Shown here: in pieces, positions 38,457-50,857 of the stretch
Position numbering within the stretch: position 1 is the first letter of the stretch
How the letters are laid out: each line of letters begins with the position of its first letter
Source: Spisula solida
Taxonomy: Eukaryota > Mollusca > Bivalvia > Venerida > Mactridae
Direction: 5' to 3'
DNA: 64,000 nucleotides
Assembly (NCBI GenBank): GCA_947247005.1
Contig: OX365955.1
Span: 20,937,322-21,001,321, forward strand
Made by a program: the position numbers and the translations under genes
Notes under the pieces: generated by a model
What the model saw: the letters and a program-made list of their open reading frames with translations, nothing else
What the model was told of the DNA's origin: nothing
Databases searched by the model: none

Positions 38457-38639
38457 GTACAATCAGAACTCGATATAACGACGCTGTTCGTTTCCAAGAA
38501 AAATGTCGTTGTAACGAATATGTCAATATACTGAATTGATACAAAGAGCGTTTTAATACTTTTGTCCCCAAATATGGTGTCAGTATAATAAATTTGTCAG
38601 TATATCGGGTGTCGTTATATCGAGTCCTGACTGTACTGC
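38457..38639. mobile_element. MITE, about 180 bp
   Basis: GTACAATCAGAACTCGATAT plus AACGAC on the left is mirrored by GTCGTTATATCGAGTCCTGA plus CTGTAC on the right. The interior repeats GTCAATATACTGA-like and TCAGTATAATA-like segments in inverted order. There is no coding capacity. Confidence 0.75.
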
Positions 38640-39482
38640 ATAAATAACATAGAACAGTATGGCACCGTGTCAATCTAAGTTGTAGCGGAATATACTAAGA
38701 TGATGTTATTGCAAATACATGTACTGCTTTACTAAGTTTCGAAGTGTTATAGCACGGTAAATTTGACCTGATCCTGACCTAGGCTTTATGCATGAATTTA
38801 TTACAAGGTTCTTGCGTTGAATAAATAAATTTGAGCGAGCAAATCGTGCAATATCGGTCCTTTAGATTTGGATTTGTATAACACCTAGAGCATCTTGGTG
38901 ATACTTCCCGGTTATAAATATAGACAATATATCAGCTGTTAAAGTATGCTAATATAAGGTCGAGAATCCTGTCAAATTCTCCGTACTCTACAATATGTGG
39001 CATATAAATGGAACACCACATTTGATGATACGTGTATTATTGGATGTATTTACAAAGAAGAAAAAACAAGTGTGTGTTTATTTAAGTCATTTGTAATTAC
39101 ATACTATTAACAGTTCTGTGTGATATTCGCCATTTAAATATTAAATGACAATTTCAAGCATACCCATGTGTTTGTTATTACTTCTTTTACCAACCAGCGA
39201 TTACCAGTGAGCTTTACATAAATACTATTTGTGTGAAGTTGTTGGCATATATCACACTGCAATATAACTTTCACCGACAAATGTTCCATTAATAGAATCT
39301 AGAAATAGCTTAGAAGTGTTCGTTGCAGTGCGTAGTTCTACAATCGCTGGTGAAGTCTATACCTATACTACGTCACTGGAAGGTATTACCATTATTATCA
39401 TACACCGGTATTACGTACCACTGACTTTATTAAGTGTAACAATTTACTTTGTTCAAGGATTTTGCCATGTTATATACTGTTA
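38640..39482. other. Gene-free stretch
   Basis: No supported feature. Confidence 0.5.
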
Positions 39483-40202
39483 AGCCTAGGTCCCACTAAA
39501 TTCCTCATCGGCGCTGATAGTTTACACATAGTTTCCCCCCATGTTCTCGATCTTTTTTGCAAAACCTGTTCCCGAAGCTCCTAATTGTCATCGGGAGTAC
39601 ATCCCGACGTTCTCCCGATACCTGCGATGCCCCCTAATCATCACCGATAAATTTAACACATATTTGGAGATTAAATCCCAAGACCGCGAATGTTCGCCAA
39701 ATATTTAAATATCCCCGAAGGTTCCTGACACTTCAGTGAGTTATCGCTGATGTGTCGGGGAAGCCTCTGTGTGTGATGCCTCGTGGAATACGTTAATCAG
39801 GATGCCTCCCGAGATATTCATGAGTTTCGGGGATACGTCCCCGGGATAGTACCGACATGAAATCGCGAGTACATCGGTAAAAATTCATGACATGAATTGA
39901 AATTTCCTGATATACTCGCGAAGTCACGAAGTCACCGACACATCGGACAGCTTTCCTCAGACATCGGTGAACCCCCAGATTTCAATAAGTTATACATCCC
40001 CGAGGCAGTTGGACCGACGCATTTTCCCGCAATCCCTCCCGATTCACCACGATTCCTCCCGATATCACTAATTGTCTCATGACTTCCCCGATGTTCCCGG
40101 CCTAGACCACTAGGAACCTGTGGTCCCGGTGCATCCTGTAGCTCATTGATTTCCACCGGGAGTACATCGTCGAGGCAGAAAATAATTAGTGGGATCTAGG
40201 CT
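39483..40202. mobile_element. TIR element with CCTAGGTCCCACTAA ends, 720 bp
   Basis: The left end AGCCTAGGTCCCACTAAA is matched by TTAGTGGGATCTAGGCT on the right. The interior is more GC-rich than its surroundings and full of CATCGG, CCCCGA and TCCCGA motifs in both orientations. A 223-bp relative with the same ends lies at 54885-55107, just upstream of the receptor gene. The open frames at 39897-40156 lie inside and run antiparallel to each other, so I do not call them genes. Confidence 0.8.
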
Positions 40203-42274
40203 GAAGTAATTGATTCAATAACGACGGCCCAAGTTGTATTGCTCAAGCTTCGATAAGGGTCAACAGAGTGGGTTCGGCATGTTTCTTTGACATGTCAATG
40301 GTATATCCTTAAAGGTCTGAATTTTATGATAGATAATACGTCAGGGAATCATGTGGCATAATACAATGACGAGCCTATGTGCAGTTTAAAATGGTATAAA
40401 TAAAATGTATGTTTCTAAATTAATCCTGAAATGTCTTCCGATCAATTTGTCACGTGACAAGAATGATATGGCGATCATTATTTTTTTTTTATGAATGTAT
40501 ATATGATTGTATTTATTTGAGCTGACTAATGTTCTTGTGTTTTGGTTATGGTACACCATAATTATGCATGTTAAACTTTTAGAAATAGCAATCCTGACAA
40601 TATCATGGACAGCACGAAATGATCATGCGTTAATTATTAATAGATAATAATTAAAAACTAGAAACTGCAACATTAAATGAAATATATATATACCTAACAG
40701 AACGCATGGTAACTGAAATCGATACAATGTAGTTCGAAATCAGTAGAACACAGTTTCCATTAATCATGCAATATTGAAGGTAGTTTGCGCCTTGTTGCCT
40801 TCCACAATCATCGTACACGTTGGTTAAAGGGACTTCAACGAAGGTGGGAATATCCATCGGAACTGTGAATCAGTTCATTTCGAAAGTTATAAAGACCAAA
40901 CTCCAGAATAAACTGTATGAACAAGCTCAATACCACTAAAAACACAAGGGAGACAAAAGTATTTAATGCTGTATGTGCTCAACGAAACAGTATAATTGCA
41001 ATAACTCTGTCACCTCAGATGAGACACCGGTTTTATCATTGAAAGTTATTGTAAAAGAACAGACTGTACTGAACTTCAAATTCCACCACAAACACGACGT
41101 TGCTGCACCCATAGACTGTTGGATCTTAAAAACGCACCACTTATAAAACACCAATTTCATTGTTGAAAACATTGTTCTATGGTTCTTTGACTTCGGGTAA
41201 ATAATCTTCAGTTTATGCCTTATCTGTTATGTAAAGTTCATGTCACTTTACTGAGTTATGATATGAGTTATAATAAGTTATGATATGCGTAACAGGGTGG
41301 CCCATGAAGATGAAAAAAAGTCATAATTTCTAAACAAGAGAAAATTAAATCCTTCGAAATTGTACTAAATTATTAATCTTGTCATTGGCAATGGTGGAAG
41401 TAATAATGCAATATTCTATTTTCGACCTATTTGTCGACACCATGCATTCGGCTAACAATATATATGTGCAGTCATGCGGAACCGATTCAACTAACGCAAC
41501 ATATGTTCATGTTGCTCCCAGGCTCAGGGTCATAACCTTGGGCATTCCTTGGGCTGGTCTGGTCGTAGTCGGTCTTTGACTGTTTCATTCGCAAAGAATC
41601 GCTGTTCTAAGCATACAATCGTCTTATGGTCGCAGCGGAACCGCCCTGTCACGGTCCTATGGCTCATTTAAGCTTGTAGTGAAACCGGAAGCATCCGAAC
41701 AAATAGTTCGAGCTAATCGCAGCATAAAAAGGCAATAAGAAAATATTGTTGATGTTGTTTTTTCAGTGTGTACACATGCAGTGTACAATTTAAAGCGAAT
41801 ATCGATCTGTTCTATTAACGTTATTGCGATGCACATGCAAAACATGCAAAAATAGAAAAGTTGTGCTGGCGCGGTATTCCGAATTATAAATTTTCTATTT
41901 TATGTACCTTAGGTAAAGATATTAAACTTGAGAGATACTGTGGACTATGAATTTCTGGAGAAAATTACTTTTGACAAAATCCGTTTTTTTTATACTGGTG
42001 CGTTTTTAAATCGTTTGAGTGTATTGCAGCGTTGATACAGATGAGAAATGCAAACATCATCGATCGGATTTTCAGTCTTAAAAAGCCAAACACAATGCAC
42101 ATGTCTTCACAATTGTTGATTCTGGTGCTAACTCAATTGCTAATTTAATAAACACTGATAGTACATGTTGCTTGACACATTATTATAAACGGTTGGATTC
42201 AGACATTTCTGTCATATCTTGTCACCATGAAAATATTGGATGTTAGGACAGTTCAAATATAAGTGGGACACATC
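40203..42274. other. Gene-free stretch
   Basis: No gene or array that I can support. Short frames at 40651, 40963, 41379 and 41657 show no domain. Confidence 0.5.
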
Positions 42275-43235
42275 TTATGGAACGCCATAGCTGTCTTTTG
42301 TTGACGCTTGTCATGTTGACTTGTCGGTTGAACATGTGAACTTCTTAGTACAATGTGTTAATATGTCAAACCACATTGTTGACTTGTCAAACTATCATCT
42401 GAATATGTCAACTTGCCCTGTTAAATTGTTAAAACAACGTCTTAAATTGTTAAAAGAATACAGTAATATCTCAAGCCATCGTGTTATACTGTTAAACCAC
42501 ATCGATAAATTGTCAAATCACCATTTTTATATGTCTACGTTAGATGTTAAATTGTTGAAAAAACGCTTGATAATGTTAAAAGAACGTGTTAACTTCTCAA
42601 AGCTTCGTATTATCATGTTAGACTTTAACTACAATGATGAATTGTTAAACTATCATTTGAATATGTTTATATGCGTTGTTGAATAGTTAAAACAACGTCT
42701 TACAATGTCGAATGCGCATGCGAACCTCTCAACACGTCGTGTTATACTGTTAAACGGCAGTGGTAAATGGTTTAAATATCATTGGAACATGTCTACTGTA
42801 TACGACTTGTTTAATTGTTACAACAACGTCTTAAATTGTCGGTAGGGCATGTGAACTTCTCAGTGCAACATTATTGTATGTCAAGTCACACTGTTAAACT
42901 GTCCAAATATCATGTGAACATGTCTATATTCCATATTAAATTGTTAAAATAGCTTCTTATCATGTCCAAAAACCATTTGAACTTCTTAATAGAACGTGTT
43001 ATATTGTTAGACAACAGTGGTAAATTGTTAAAATATCATTTGAAGATGTCTATAAGTCATGTTAAATTGTTGAAATAGCTTCTTATCAAGTCCATTCAGC
43101 ATGTGAACTTCTTAATAGAACGTGTTATATTGTTAAACAACAGTGGTAAATTGTTTAACTATCATTTGAAGATGTCTATACGACATGTTATAGTGTTAAA
43201 ACGATATTTTAACTTGTCGACGAGGCATGTTAACT
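42275..43235 (+). repeat. 21-bp-period array, left arm of a large inverted repeat
   Basis: Starts with GGAACGCCATAGCTGTCTTT and GACGCTTGTCATGTTGA, then continues as diverged 21-bp units such as CATGTGAACTTCTCA, TGTTAAATTGTTAAAACAAC and CTATCATTTGAATATGTC. Because the period is 21, the frame 42321-42686 reads as 7-residue repeats (for example LSNYHLN, MSTCPVK, LLKQRLK). The mirror arm is at 43855-44265. The heptads follow from the DNA period and I do not call a protein-coding gene. Confidence 0.85.
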
Positions 43236-43854
43236 TCTGCGTAGCACGAGTGGTTTAATTTTCCGCATCCGAACGAGTGCCCGTGTTTTATTCACAGACA
43301 ATATACAAGAACAGAGTTTTTATATGTACTATAGATTCTAAATACGATAATATCCCGCACTATTTAACTGCGCGCATTCCATTTTCACCCATTTGACATT
43401 GAACATAATTCCACGCTGAAATTGAGTGGCTTATTAGCTGGTACAATTACCTCCCTCGTTAATGAAAACGACCTTCGTAATTTTCTGAAGGAAATACCAC
43501 ATTTTAAACATTGAAACAATTTTAATAACACGAGTATATGGTATCTATTTCATAAAATGAAAAATGTAATTGAATTGATTATCAGAAGCTTTAATAAAAC
43601 TTGGTTTCTAGAGTATATTGGAGTTTCTAAAAATAGATGCGTCATAGCTGTAACACTGGATTCTCGTGCAACTCGCCTTGTCATCGTGACTCGTAGAAAA
43701 TTTTACTATAAAGTTTACGTTCATTCATTCATAAATATGTCACGTGATACTGGGCGTAAATAGAAACAGCCAATTTGATAGGTATGTTTTATGGGGGTAA
43801 TAATACTATACGCTCTATATTTAAACGATTAATCCGCAGATCGTGTTAGAATTA
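43236..43854. other. Spacer between inverted arms
   Basis: About 620 bp of single-copy-looking sequence between the two inverted arrays. The 68-codon frame 43557-43763 has no recognisable feature. Confidence 0.5.
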
Positions 43855-44265
43855 ACAATATAACACGTTCTGTTGAGAAGTTCAGATGGCTATTGGACAT
43901 GATAAGAAGCTATTTTGACAATTTAACATGGCTTATAGACATCTTCAAATGATTTTTAACAATCTATCACTGTCGTTTAACAGTATAACACGTTCTGTTG
44001 AGAAGTTCAAATGCCGAATGAACATGATAAGAAGCTATTTTAACATGGCATATAGACATGTTCACATGATATTTGGACAGTTCAACAGTGTGACTTGACA
44101 TATAATAATGTTGCACCGAGAAGTTCACATGCCCTATCGACAATTTAAGACGTTGTTGTAACAATTTAACATGTCGTATAGACATGTTCAAATGATATTA
44201 TAACAATTCAACATGACAAGCGTCATTAAAAGACAGCTATGGCGTTCCATACATCTCGTAGAAAG
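43855..44265 (-). repeat. 21-bp-period array, right arm of a large inverted repeat
   Basis: The reverse complement matches the left arm, ending at AACATGACAAGCGTCATTAA and AAGACAGCTATGGCGTTCC, the mirror of the outer end at 42281. It is shorter than the left arm (about 410 against 960 bp), so the arms have gained or lost units independently. Confidence 0.85.
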
Positions 44266-44469
44266 CTTGTGAACGAGATTGAATGTGTATACGTGTTGTC
44301 AATGCTCTATATGTCACAATAAAAAACGCGAACTGTCGATATTTTACTGCTGTTGTCTAGTCGGTCAATGAAAGCTGTAATACGGAATGAAAGGTTCTAA
44401 TGTGTCTACATTTTATCACATAAAACCAGCTCAAATCTGCTTTAAATACGTGTAACTGATTTGTCCAAG

Positions 44470-44560
44470 TTTCATAGTCGAGGATCTTATGGAAGATTGA
44501 TATATTGTCAAATAAGTTTCCTCGTTAAATAAAGTATTTATTATTGTTATTAAAGTACGT
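44470..44560 (+). repeat. Retroposon 3' tail
   Basis: GAGGATCTTATGGAAGATTG, TTGTCAAATAAGTTTCCTCG, TTAAATAAAGTATTTATTAT and then an ATT-rich run. The same tail is at 54615-54715. A shared end with a short A/T microsatellite is typical of SINE or LINE 3' termini. Confidence 0.65.
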
Positions 44561-45601
44561 CTAAAAACAACTTAGATGAAAATATGATTTAAATATGTAT
44601 TTTGAAATAAGTTTGCAATGATAAAATCACGTCGATATCTCGTTTCATGAGTTCCACATGCATTATTTGGTTTCAGATATTTGAAACCTGACAGAAAACA
44701 GAAACCTAGATTGTTTATCAACAAATGTCATTGAAAGTTTGTCAAACAAATCGACAACATGGCTAACTGTTTCCTAGAAATAATCGTCATCGGAATTGTC
44801 CAACGGAGGTAACAAGCAAAAACATAATGTCCTTATCACGTTTCATTAATTATTGAACGGAATTCTTAAGTCGTCTATTAGCAGTATCTATACTCGGAAA
44901 CGTTAAATGATCGATTTTCTCGTGCGGGGGAGTGCGACACGTGACTTTAGTGCTAAATCGACACAAAAAGATAAGGTAACCTTGTACTACAGATTAAACG
45001 CAGTCCACTATAATCCAATAATCCAAGAGAATGTTTGCATTTTCAAATCGACGAGTCTGTCTATACTGTAAAGATCTTATTTTTAATTTGTGATACTGAC
45101 AAAAGACATGTGTTTGGTTCAAATAGATAGCAAGGGGCGTTAATTGTATTAAATAATATATAGAATTTATATTAAGAATGTACATAAATGCAAACAGTAC
45201 ACAACACATTATTATGAATATTGTCCAGTCAGGATAAAAATCCAGTGACGCAGCGGTCGAGTCCACTATAACGGTGTAAAACCAATTAAAAGGCTTATAC
45301 TGTACAAAAAACTATAATTTCAATGCTAAGCTAACATACTTAACTTCGCTCTACCTGTTAAGACAATGGTTGTGATTTTTGTGCGTACACATAAACTGCA
45401 ACGTCACTGTCACAATATTCTAACTAGGGTATAACATGCTTACCTACATTTTCTACCATATTGTAAATTGTGTCTGGATCACATATTGGCTCATAGCACA
45501 GGTCTATGAAAGCACAGGTATTTGAAGTTTTACCAACAAAATGTGACAATATATACAAATTGGTCCATCACATATCACTATACATATATAAAAGAAGGAA
45601 T
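44561..45601. other. Gene-free stretch
   Basis: The 90-codon minus-strand frame 44994-45266 is hydrophobic, but I see neither splice sites nor a known domain. Confidence 0.45.
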
Positions 45602-46084
45602 GCAGCGCCTTTTCCCCTCCAAAATGGAATCCCGTAGCCAGTGCTAACGAAATAAAAGATACAAACGATCAAGTTAGCTCATTTGACGAAGAAAATCTAT
45701 ATGCACCCAATCTAATCGACAATCAATATATTTTCCTGAATATTCGCGAACTATTCGTGATTGTCTTCTCAAAGTTCAATATCTAGTACATCGCCGTTGC
45801 CATTCTGCCATTCGGTGTCGTCACTAAACCACGCCCCGAGCTGAGTTTTTATATGTTTTCCACTCACGGTCAGTTGATTTTGTTATTTTTAACACATTGG
45901 CCCACGATTTGCGCACGATAAACTCGTGCACCGATCCAAGTGAGTAGCTACTGTCGGTTCAATAAGTAATACTAATGAAGGAACTATCCCATTCAAAAGA
46001 ATAGGGGGGGGGGGGCTTACGTTTTATATAGTAAAAGAGATACCTTTAATCAATAGTATAATACTTGAAATTAGTTTCTCATAT

Positions 46085-46185
46085 CGTCTCGTTAGTCGAG
46101 TGGATAAGCATGGCGCTGTTATCCAACTGATTTTCTTCGAGATTTTGTTCAGTCTCGCCACTGGTTCGACACCCATTCAAGTTAC
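46085..46185 (+). repeat. tRNA-like sequence, plus strand
   Basis: A-box-like TTAGTCGAGTGGATAAGC and B-box-like CTGGTTCGACACC are about 68 bp apart, too far for a standard tRNA without an intron. Probably tRNA-derived promoter sequence rather than a tRNA gene. Confidence 0.55.
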
Positions 46186-46461
46186 ATAAATTTTAAAGTT
46201 TTTTACAAGTATCTTATTTTGTATTTGTAAGTAATATTATAATAACGTACGTAGTAAGTATATTTATTGGTGTGTTATGTTTTCATTCTATATCTATCAA
46301 ATTGTATCTTTTCAATTATTTTATTTTTATCTACAGTACAATAATCATACACTTATATAATATATTCCCTGCAACATAAAATATGTAGCATTTGAAGTAT
46401 CGATTCATTAAAGCAGTAGCATAATATGAAACTTTATATCATGGATACATGCAATAAAAAA

Positions 46462-46552
46462 GTTGACCGAAGTGGGGATCGAACCTACAACTCAGAATAA
46501 AATAGAAACTTGTAGGAAGTGAGGGTTTATCCACTACACTACCGCGCCTTTG
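46462..46552 (-). repeat. tRNA-like sequence, minus strand
   Basis: On the minus strand GTAGTGTAGTGGATAAACC (A box) and GTAGGTTCGATCCCCACTT (B box) are about 56 bp apart. The acceptor ends do not pair well. It faces the plus-strand copy within the same TIR element. Confidence 0.55.
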
Positions 46553-47221
46553 ATATATGGAATGATATGTGCACACTATTTGATATAGAACCAATATAAA
46601 GTTTACCTGACGGGCGAGTTTATGTTTATAACCGTTATCATTTGACTTTGAATGCACTATAAGGTATGTCACTGGTTTGTAAATATTACTGATTTGCCAC
46701 GAGGAAAACGTGCACCGGTCGGAGATAAATGTAAAATGATCAATTTGAAAGTGTAGAGTCACTCCCACTTTATATATAAGGGAATTCTATAGTGCGATAG
46801 GACATGTTTTCAGAAAGCGTCTTTTCTTCAAATTAAGATTTAGTGGACAGAACAAACATATAGCATTACAATGTACTATACTTACCATTGGAGTTAATCA
46901 ACAAATACACATTAATAAAGCATATTTATCATAGCTTGGCAACACTTTCATTGTAAATCTTGCTCGTGAACCCTATCCCCTTAAACGTATTTAATATTTG
47001 CCATAAGGCGTGGTTTAGTGACGACACCGACTGGCAGAATGGCACCGATGATGTACTAGATATTGACATTTCGTGAAGTAAATAAGGAATATATCTCGTT
47101 ATGTCATACGAAAATGAACATATAACTATTCTTCGTCGAATGAGCTAGCTTGATTGTTTGTATCTTTTATTTTGTTACCGCAGGCTACGGGATTCCATTT
47201 TAGAGGGGAAAAGGCGTCAGC

Positions 47222-47589
47222 TTTTCGTGGACCTTTGGCTCACAGCATATTGTCAAAAATCAAATAGTACGTTTATCCAGAGCTGACCACGCACTTATGA
47301 TACTTGAGGGAGAACAACACGCTCGTTAAATCAGCAGCATCATAGATCAACGTTGTTGTCATTTTTGGCATACATCGTTTTGGGCCATCTGGCAGATTTC
47401 GTCTAATGTTTAAGTTACGTGAACACTTAATGATCACTGCCGACAACCTTGGAGACCAATTGTCACTAACGACGTAGCGTCATTATATTTAAGTATACTT
47501 ATCTAGTACTCGATATTCACATGATTCCACGCTGGAGATACGAGAAGAAATATAAAATACGTCGGGCCTACATAAAATACACTGGTCAA
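47222..47589. other. Gene-free stretch
   Basis: No supported feature. Confidence 0.5.
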
Positions 47590-47894
47590 CGATGAAATAC
47601 AAATGGGCGGATTGGTTTATTTGCTTTTATTTATCCTCGCCACCGGAAATCCATATGGGCGAGGCACCCAGAAGAGGTTAGTCACTTTAGTTCTTGTGGG
47701 ATAGTGCATGATACAGAAGATGTCCCAATTCCAGAAGCATCACTGGTTCTTTTACGTGCCGATGTAAAGCATCATACACGGGACCTCGCTAAAGATGGAT
47801 TCACTATGAACGTTTGTACCAGCATTTGTCAGCGTTTCAAAAATTGAAAAAATGAGCCCAAACGTCGGTGAAATTACGCTCGCGAGGAGGAATA

Positions 47895-48655
47895 TTTAGG
47901 TTCACACTACCAGCGTTGTGTATCTGGCGCACGCAAACGTTTGCGAACGTTTCCTTGCGCTTGACTGTGTTTGGCAGCGGTTACTCGCGCTTGACATCGT
48001 TTACCAGCGTTATAGTTAATTTCTATTAGCGCATGTGAACGTTTTCCAACGCAGGTTAGCGTATGTGCAGCGGTCCCTAACTTTGTCCGACTTAGACGAA
48101 CGAGGTGCCAAACGCTGGGATCCGTTCTACAAAGTTCACCTAAGTTACTGAAACGTTATGGAACGTTGGTATGCGCTAACCACTTGCGTTGCTATCGCGT
48201 TCATTGCGTCTGATACCCGTTGGCCTACGTTGGACAAACGTTTGTTTGCGCTGGTGAAAGTTGGCTTACGCCAGCCTTTGCGTTACTACCACGTTCATTG
48301 TGCCGGATACCCGTTGGCCTCCGCTAGATAAACGTTCGACTAAATTCATTATCACCACCAGCGTTTCAGCAGACGTTTGCCAACGGAGTTTAACTTAAGC
48401 AAACATTGATCAACTTAATCTAGCGTTCATGAACGTTTACAAACGGAGCACAACTTACACCAGCGTTAATTTCCAAACGTCGGCAAAGTTTTTGCATGTT
48501 TAAAATTTACAACTTATACAACGTTCTTCAGCATTTACCAGCGGTCGTCATCTTTTCAAAACGTTTAGTAACTTTTACTAGCGGAGCTGAACGTTTGCCC
48601 AAACGTCGGTAAACGTCGGTCCAAACGCCAGAGTGTGAAGCCAGCTTTAACGTCT
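47895..48655. mobile_element. AACGTT-rich foldback element, about 760 bp
   Basis: The left end AGGTTCACACTACCAGCG resembles the complement of the right end ACGCCAGAGTGTGAAGCCAG. Between them are dozens of diverged AACGTT, CCAGCG and CGCTGG motifs on both strands. No frame is coding. Confidence 0.65.
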
Positions 48656-48721
48656 CGTCCGAAAGACTGTTAGTATTTTTTTAGTTAAGTTGGGTGGGAA
48701 ACACTGAAAAGCATTTCTATT

Positions 48722-48805
48722 TTTGACCGTCTGGATGAGGGATCGCACCCACTACCTTCGGATCAGTAGTCAATAGCTCTTACCACTAGACCACCGGTCC
48801 ACCCT
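48722..48805 (-). repeat. tRNA-derived segment, minus strand
   Basis: On the minus strand GTGGTCTAGTGGTAAGAGCT (A box), an anticodon-arm-like segment around GATCCGA, and GTGGGTGCGATCCCTC (B box) lie in tRNA-like order and spacing. It forms the end of the composite repeat, so I take it as a tRNA-derived retroposon part, although it is the most tRNA-like of these sequences. Confidence 0.6.
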
Positions 48806-50371
48806 TAATGGTTTATTTTGTTTTGCCAACGGTCGTGGGCGTGGCGACGTCAAGGGTACTGATCAGAACCTAATAAAAAATAAGTAAAAGGTCCGGTTTA
48901 GTGGATTCTTTGCATTACAGGCACCTTACTGACAACTGAGTCGCAAGCCGATTGTAAATGAAATATAAATGAAATATAATACAAAGGCAACCTAATGGTG
49001 TATAAAAAAAATTATTAAACAAAGCAACGAGAAGTTTTATTTTGTGTCATCGGTGTTAACTTATTTCTCAGTAATATAAACGGCGCTCCGTCGCTTGTCC
49101 TGGAGTTTACTATGTTAACGACCACCAAGTTTCCATGACAACTTCTCCATACGAGATATATGAGGAGGACATGACTATAGTCAATATCACTGTACAATCA
49201 ACCAGTATTCGAACCAATACCTACCTTGCGATTGAATAGGATTTTACAACTCAAATACTATAAAATCATTATTTTTCGAGGAAGCTGAATTTTAGTTGAT
49301 TTCGATGTTGAACTCGACCACGAAATTTAGTACCCATTATAAATCGACCTCTCGAATTTAGACATGGGTTGATCCTTTCATGTTCTGTAATCAATGAATT
49401 TACGACCCCACGCAAATGCATTTTTATCAAAGTCAACGAACTTTAATACCCACCAAAACATCTGATTTTACAGCAGCTGGGTAGGAACAAATATCCAGGC
49501 TCGGGTACACTGCATCGCAAGCAGGTGGCTTACATGATTCGAATGTCATAACAAAACTGATATCTGTCACGCAGAAAGTGATTCAAAATCGGGATTAGTT
49601 TCCGATGAAATAAATGCGAACAACATAGTACGTGTATTAACTCACGGAAACTCTTTTATTAAAAGCAGCTCAGACAAAGCACAACTGAACTGATTTTAGT
49701 GGAATTTGGCGTGTCAACGATGCGCATTGCCTTGTTCCTGATATTAATGGAAATTGTAAAGAACTCGGCATTTCCTAACTTTAAAGGCTTCTCAGGCTTT
49801 TTCTTCCTGTTGAGCATGACCACATCAATACAAGCAAATTAAACCACCGGGAACTCATTTGCATGTATACATTTGCCTGATACATTTGTTTTACTTTTAT
49901 ATGTCAATACTACCAAATTTAATATAGACGAAAATTAACGATTGTTTAGTATCGTTTATTGAATATCCGTCTTCGTGCTAGGTATCATGCGATTACCATT
50001 GTTTAGTACTATCATGGAGATTGTTCATTCTTTATCTATGATTATTTTGGATGAGTTCGTATTATTCGTTTTATGGGTATTAAATGTCTCTGTATATGTG
50101 GAAAACTAACTATTTTGTAGTGTCATTAGTTTGTGAATTAAAAAAATGGAATAAGACTCGCTTGTTTAACTTTTGCATAGAATATTCAATTCGTTGGTCA
50201 AGTTCACTGTGCCGTGTAATTGAATTTGTGGTTCTGAACTGGTTACGTTTAGTGCTGCCTTCCCTGTCAGACTTATAATCTCTTTCATCTCATGGCGAAA
50301 CCAAAGAAATTTAACCACCACGGATATTACTTATCTTACAGTTGAAACAATTGCCCTAAATGTAGGGTTAA
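48806..50371. other. Gene-free stretch
   Basis: No supported gene. A fragment of the 53-bp-unit family end (GTGCTGCCTTCCCTGTCAGA plus CTTA) lies at about 50245-50276. Confidence 0.5.
50245..50276 (-). repeat. Terminal fragment of the 53-bp-unit family
   Basis: TTTAGTGCTGCCTTCCCTGT followed by CAGACTTA equals the reverse complement of the fixed end at 27215. Confidence 0.7.
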
Positions 50372-50474
50372 CGCATGTTTTTTCGGGCTATAACATCTGC
50401 AGAGTCCCGAGCGACGGTTGGTGCCAACACTCCCGAGGGACTCGGCATATGTTATAAAGCGAAAAAAACATGCG
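50372..50474. repeat. Imperfect hairpin, about 103 bp
   Basis: CGCATGTTTTTTCGGGCTAT, AACATCTGCAGAGTCCC on the left pairs with GGGACTCGGCATATGTTATA, AAGCGAAAAAAACATGCG on the right. Probably a small foldback element. It overlaps a short open frame that I disregard. Confidence 0.8.
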
Positions 50475-50857
50475 TAAACGCTATTATAGCATACAAAACA
50501 TCAATTAATGCGTTTGTATATCAAAATAATGAAATTTTGGCGGGAGATTTTGTGACGACGTCGCGAAAACAAACGTAACGTCATACCAGTTATTGTTATG
50601 CACGTCGACTTCCGGGGTCGGTAAATACCAAGAAAACATGGATACTGCGGGTTTGTTTAAATATATAATTTAAATATTATAGAAAACTAATTAGTACTAA
50701 GAAATAAAATGGGAATAACTGTTCATATGACGCTGTATAACCTTTATAGCCGCCGGTGCGGCTCTGAAATGAGCATACGTAAAACTGGACGTTAACAGCG
50801 CGTGAATCTTTATGTTAACGTATGGGCAAAATCACCGTTTTTATGCTATAATATGCT

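Larger units (their letters stand above)
45602..47221. mobile_element. TIR element with arms of about 220-240 bp and paired tRNA-like sequences
   Basis: The left arm 45602-45842 (GCGCCTTTTCCCCTCC, AAAATGGAATCCCGTAGCC, AAATAAAAGATACAAACGAT, GGTGTCGTCACTAAACCACG) is repeated inverted at about 47003-47221. Between the arms are two tRNA-like sequences facing each other (46085-46185 plus, 46462-46552 minus). There is no transposase-like frame. The element resembles a non-autonomous foldback unit. Confidence 0.8.
47590..48810. repeat. Composite: old dispersed repeat interrupted by an AACGTT-rich element
   Basis: Left part: ACTGGTTCTTTTACGTGCCG, ATACACGGGACCTCGCT. Right part: TAACGTCTCGTCCGAAAGAC, GAGGGATCGCACCCACTACC, CCACTAGACCACCGG. 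From memory these belong to one widespread invertebrate repeat in which the pieces normally lie close together. Here they are separated by 47895-48655. Confidence 0.5.

Noticed and set aside
42321..42686. Heptad-repeat coiled-coil protein
   Set aside because: The seven-residue period is a direct result of a 21-bp DNA repeat that also continues out of frame and into the inverted arm.
46439..46768. 109-codon minus-strand frame
   Set aside because: Crosses a tRNA-like sequence inside a TIR element.
48722..48805. A working tRNA gene on the minus strand
   Set aside because: A and B boxes are present, but the B box deviates (GTGCGATCC), the acceptor stem is poor and the segment is the end of a dispersed repeat.
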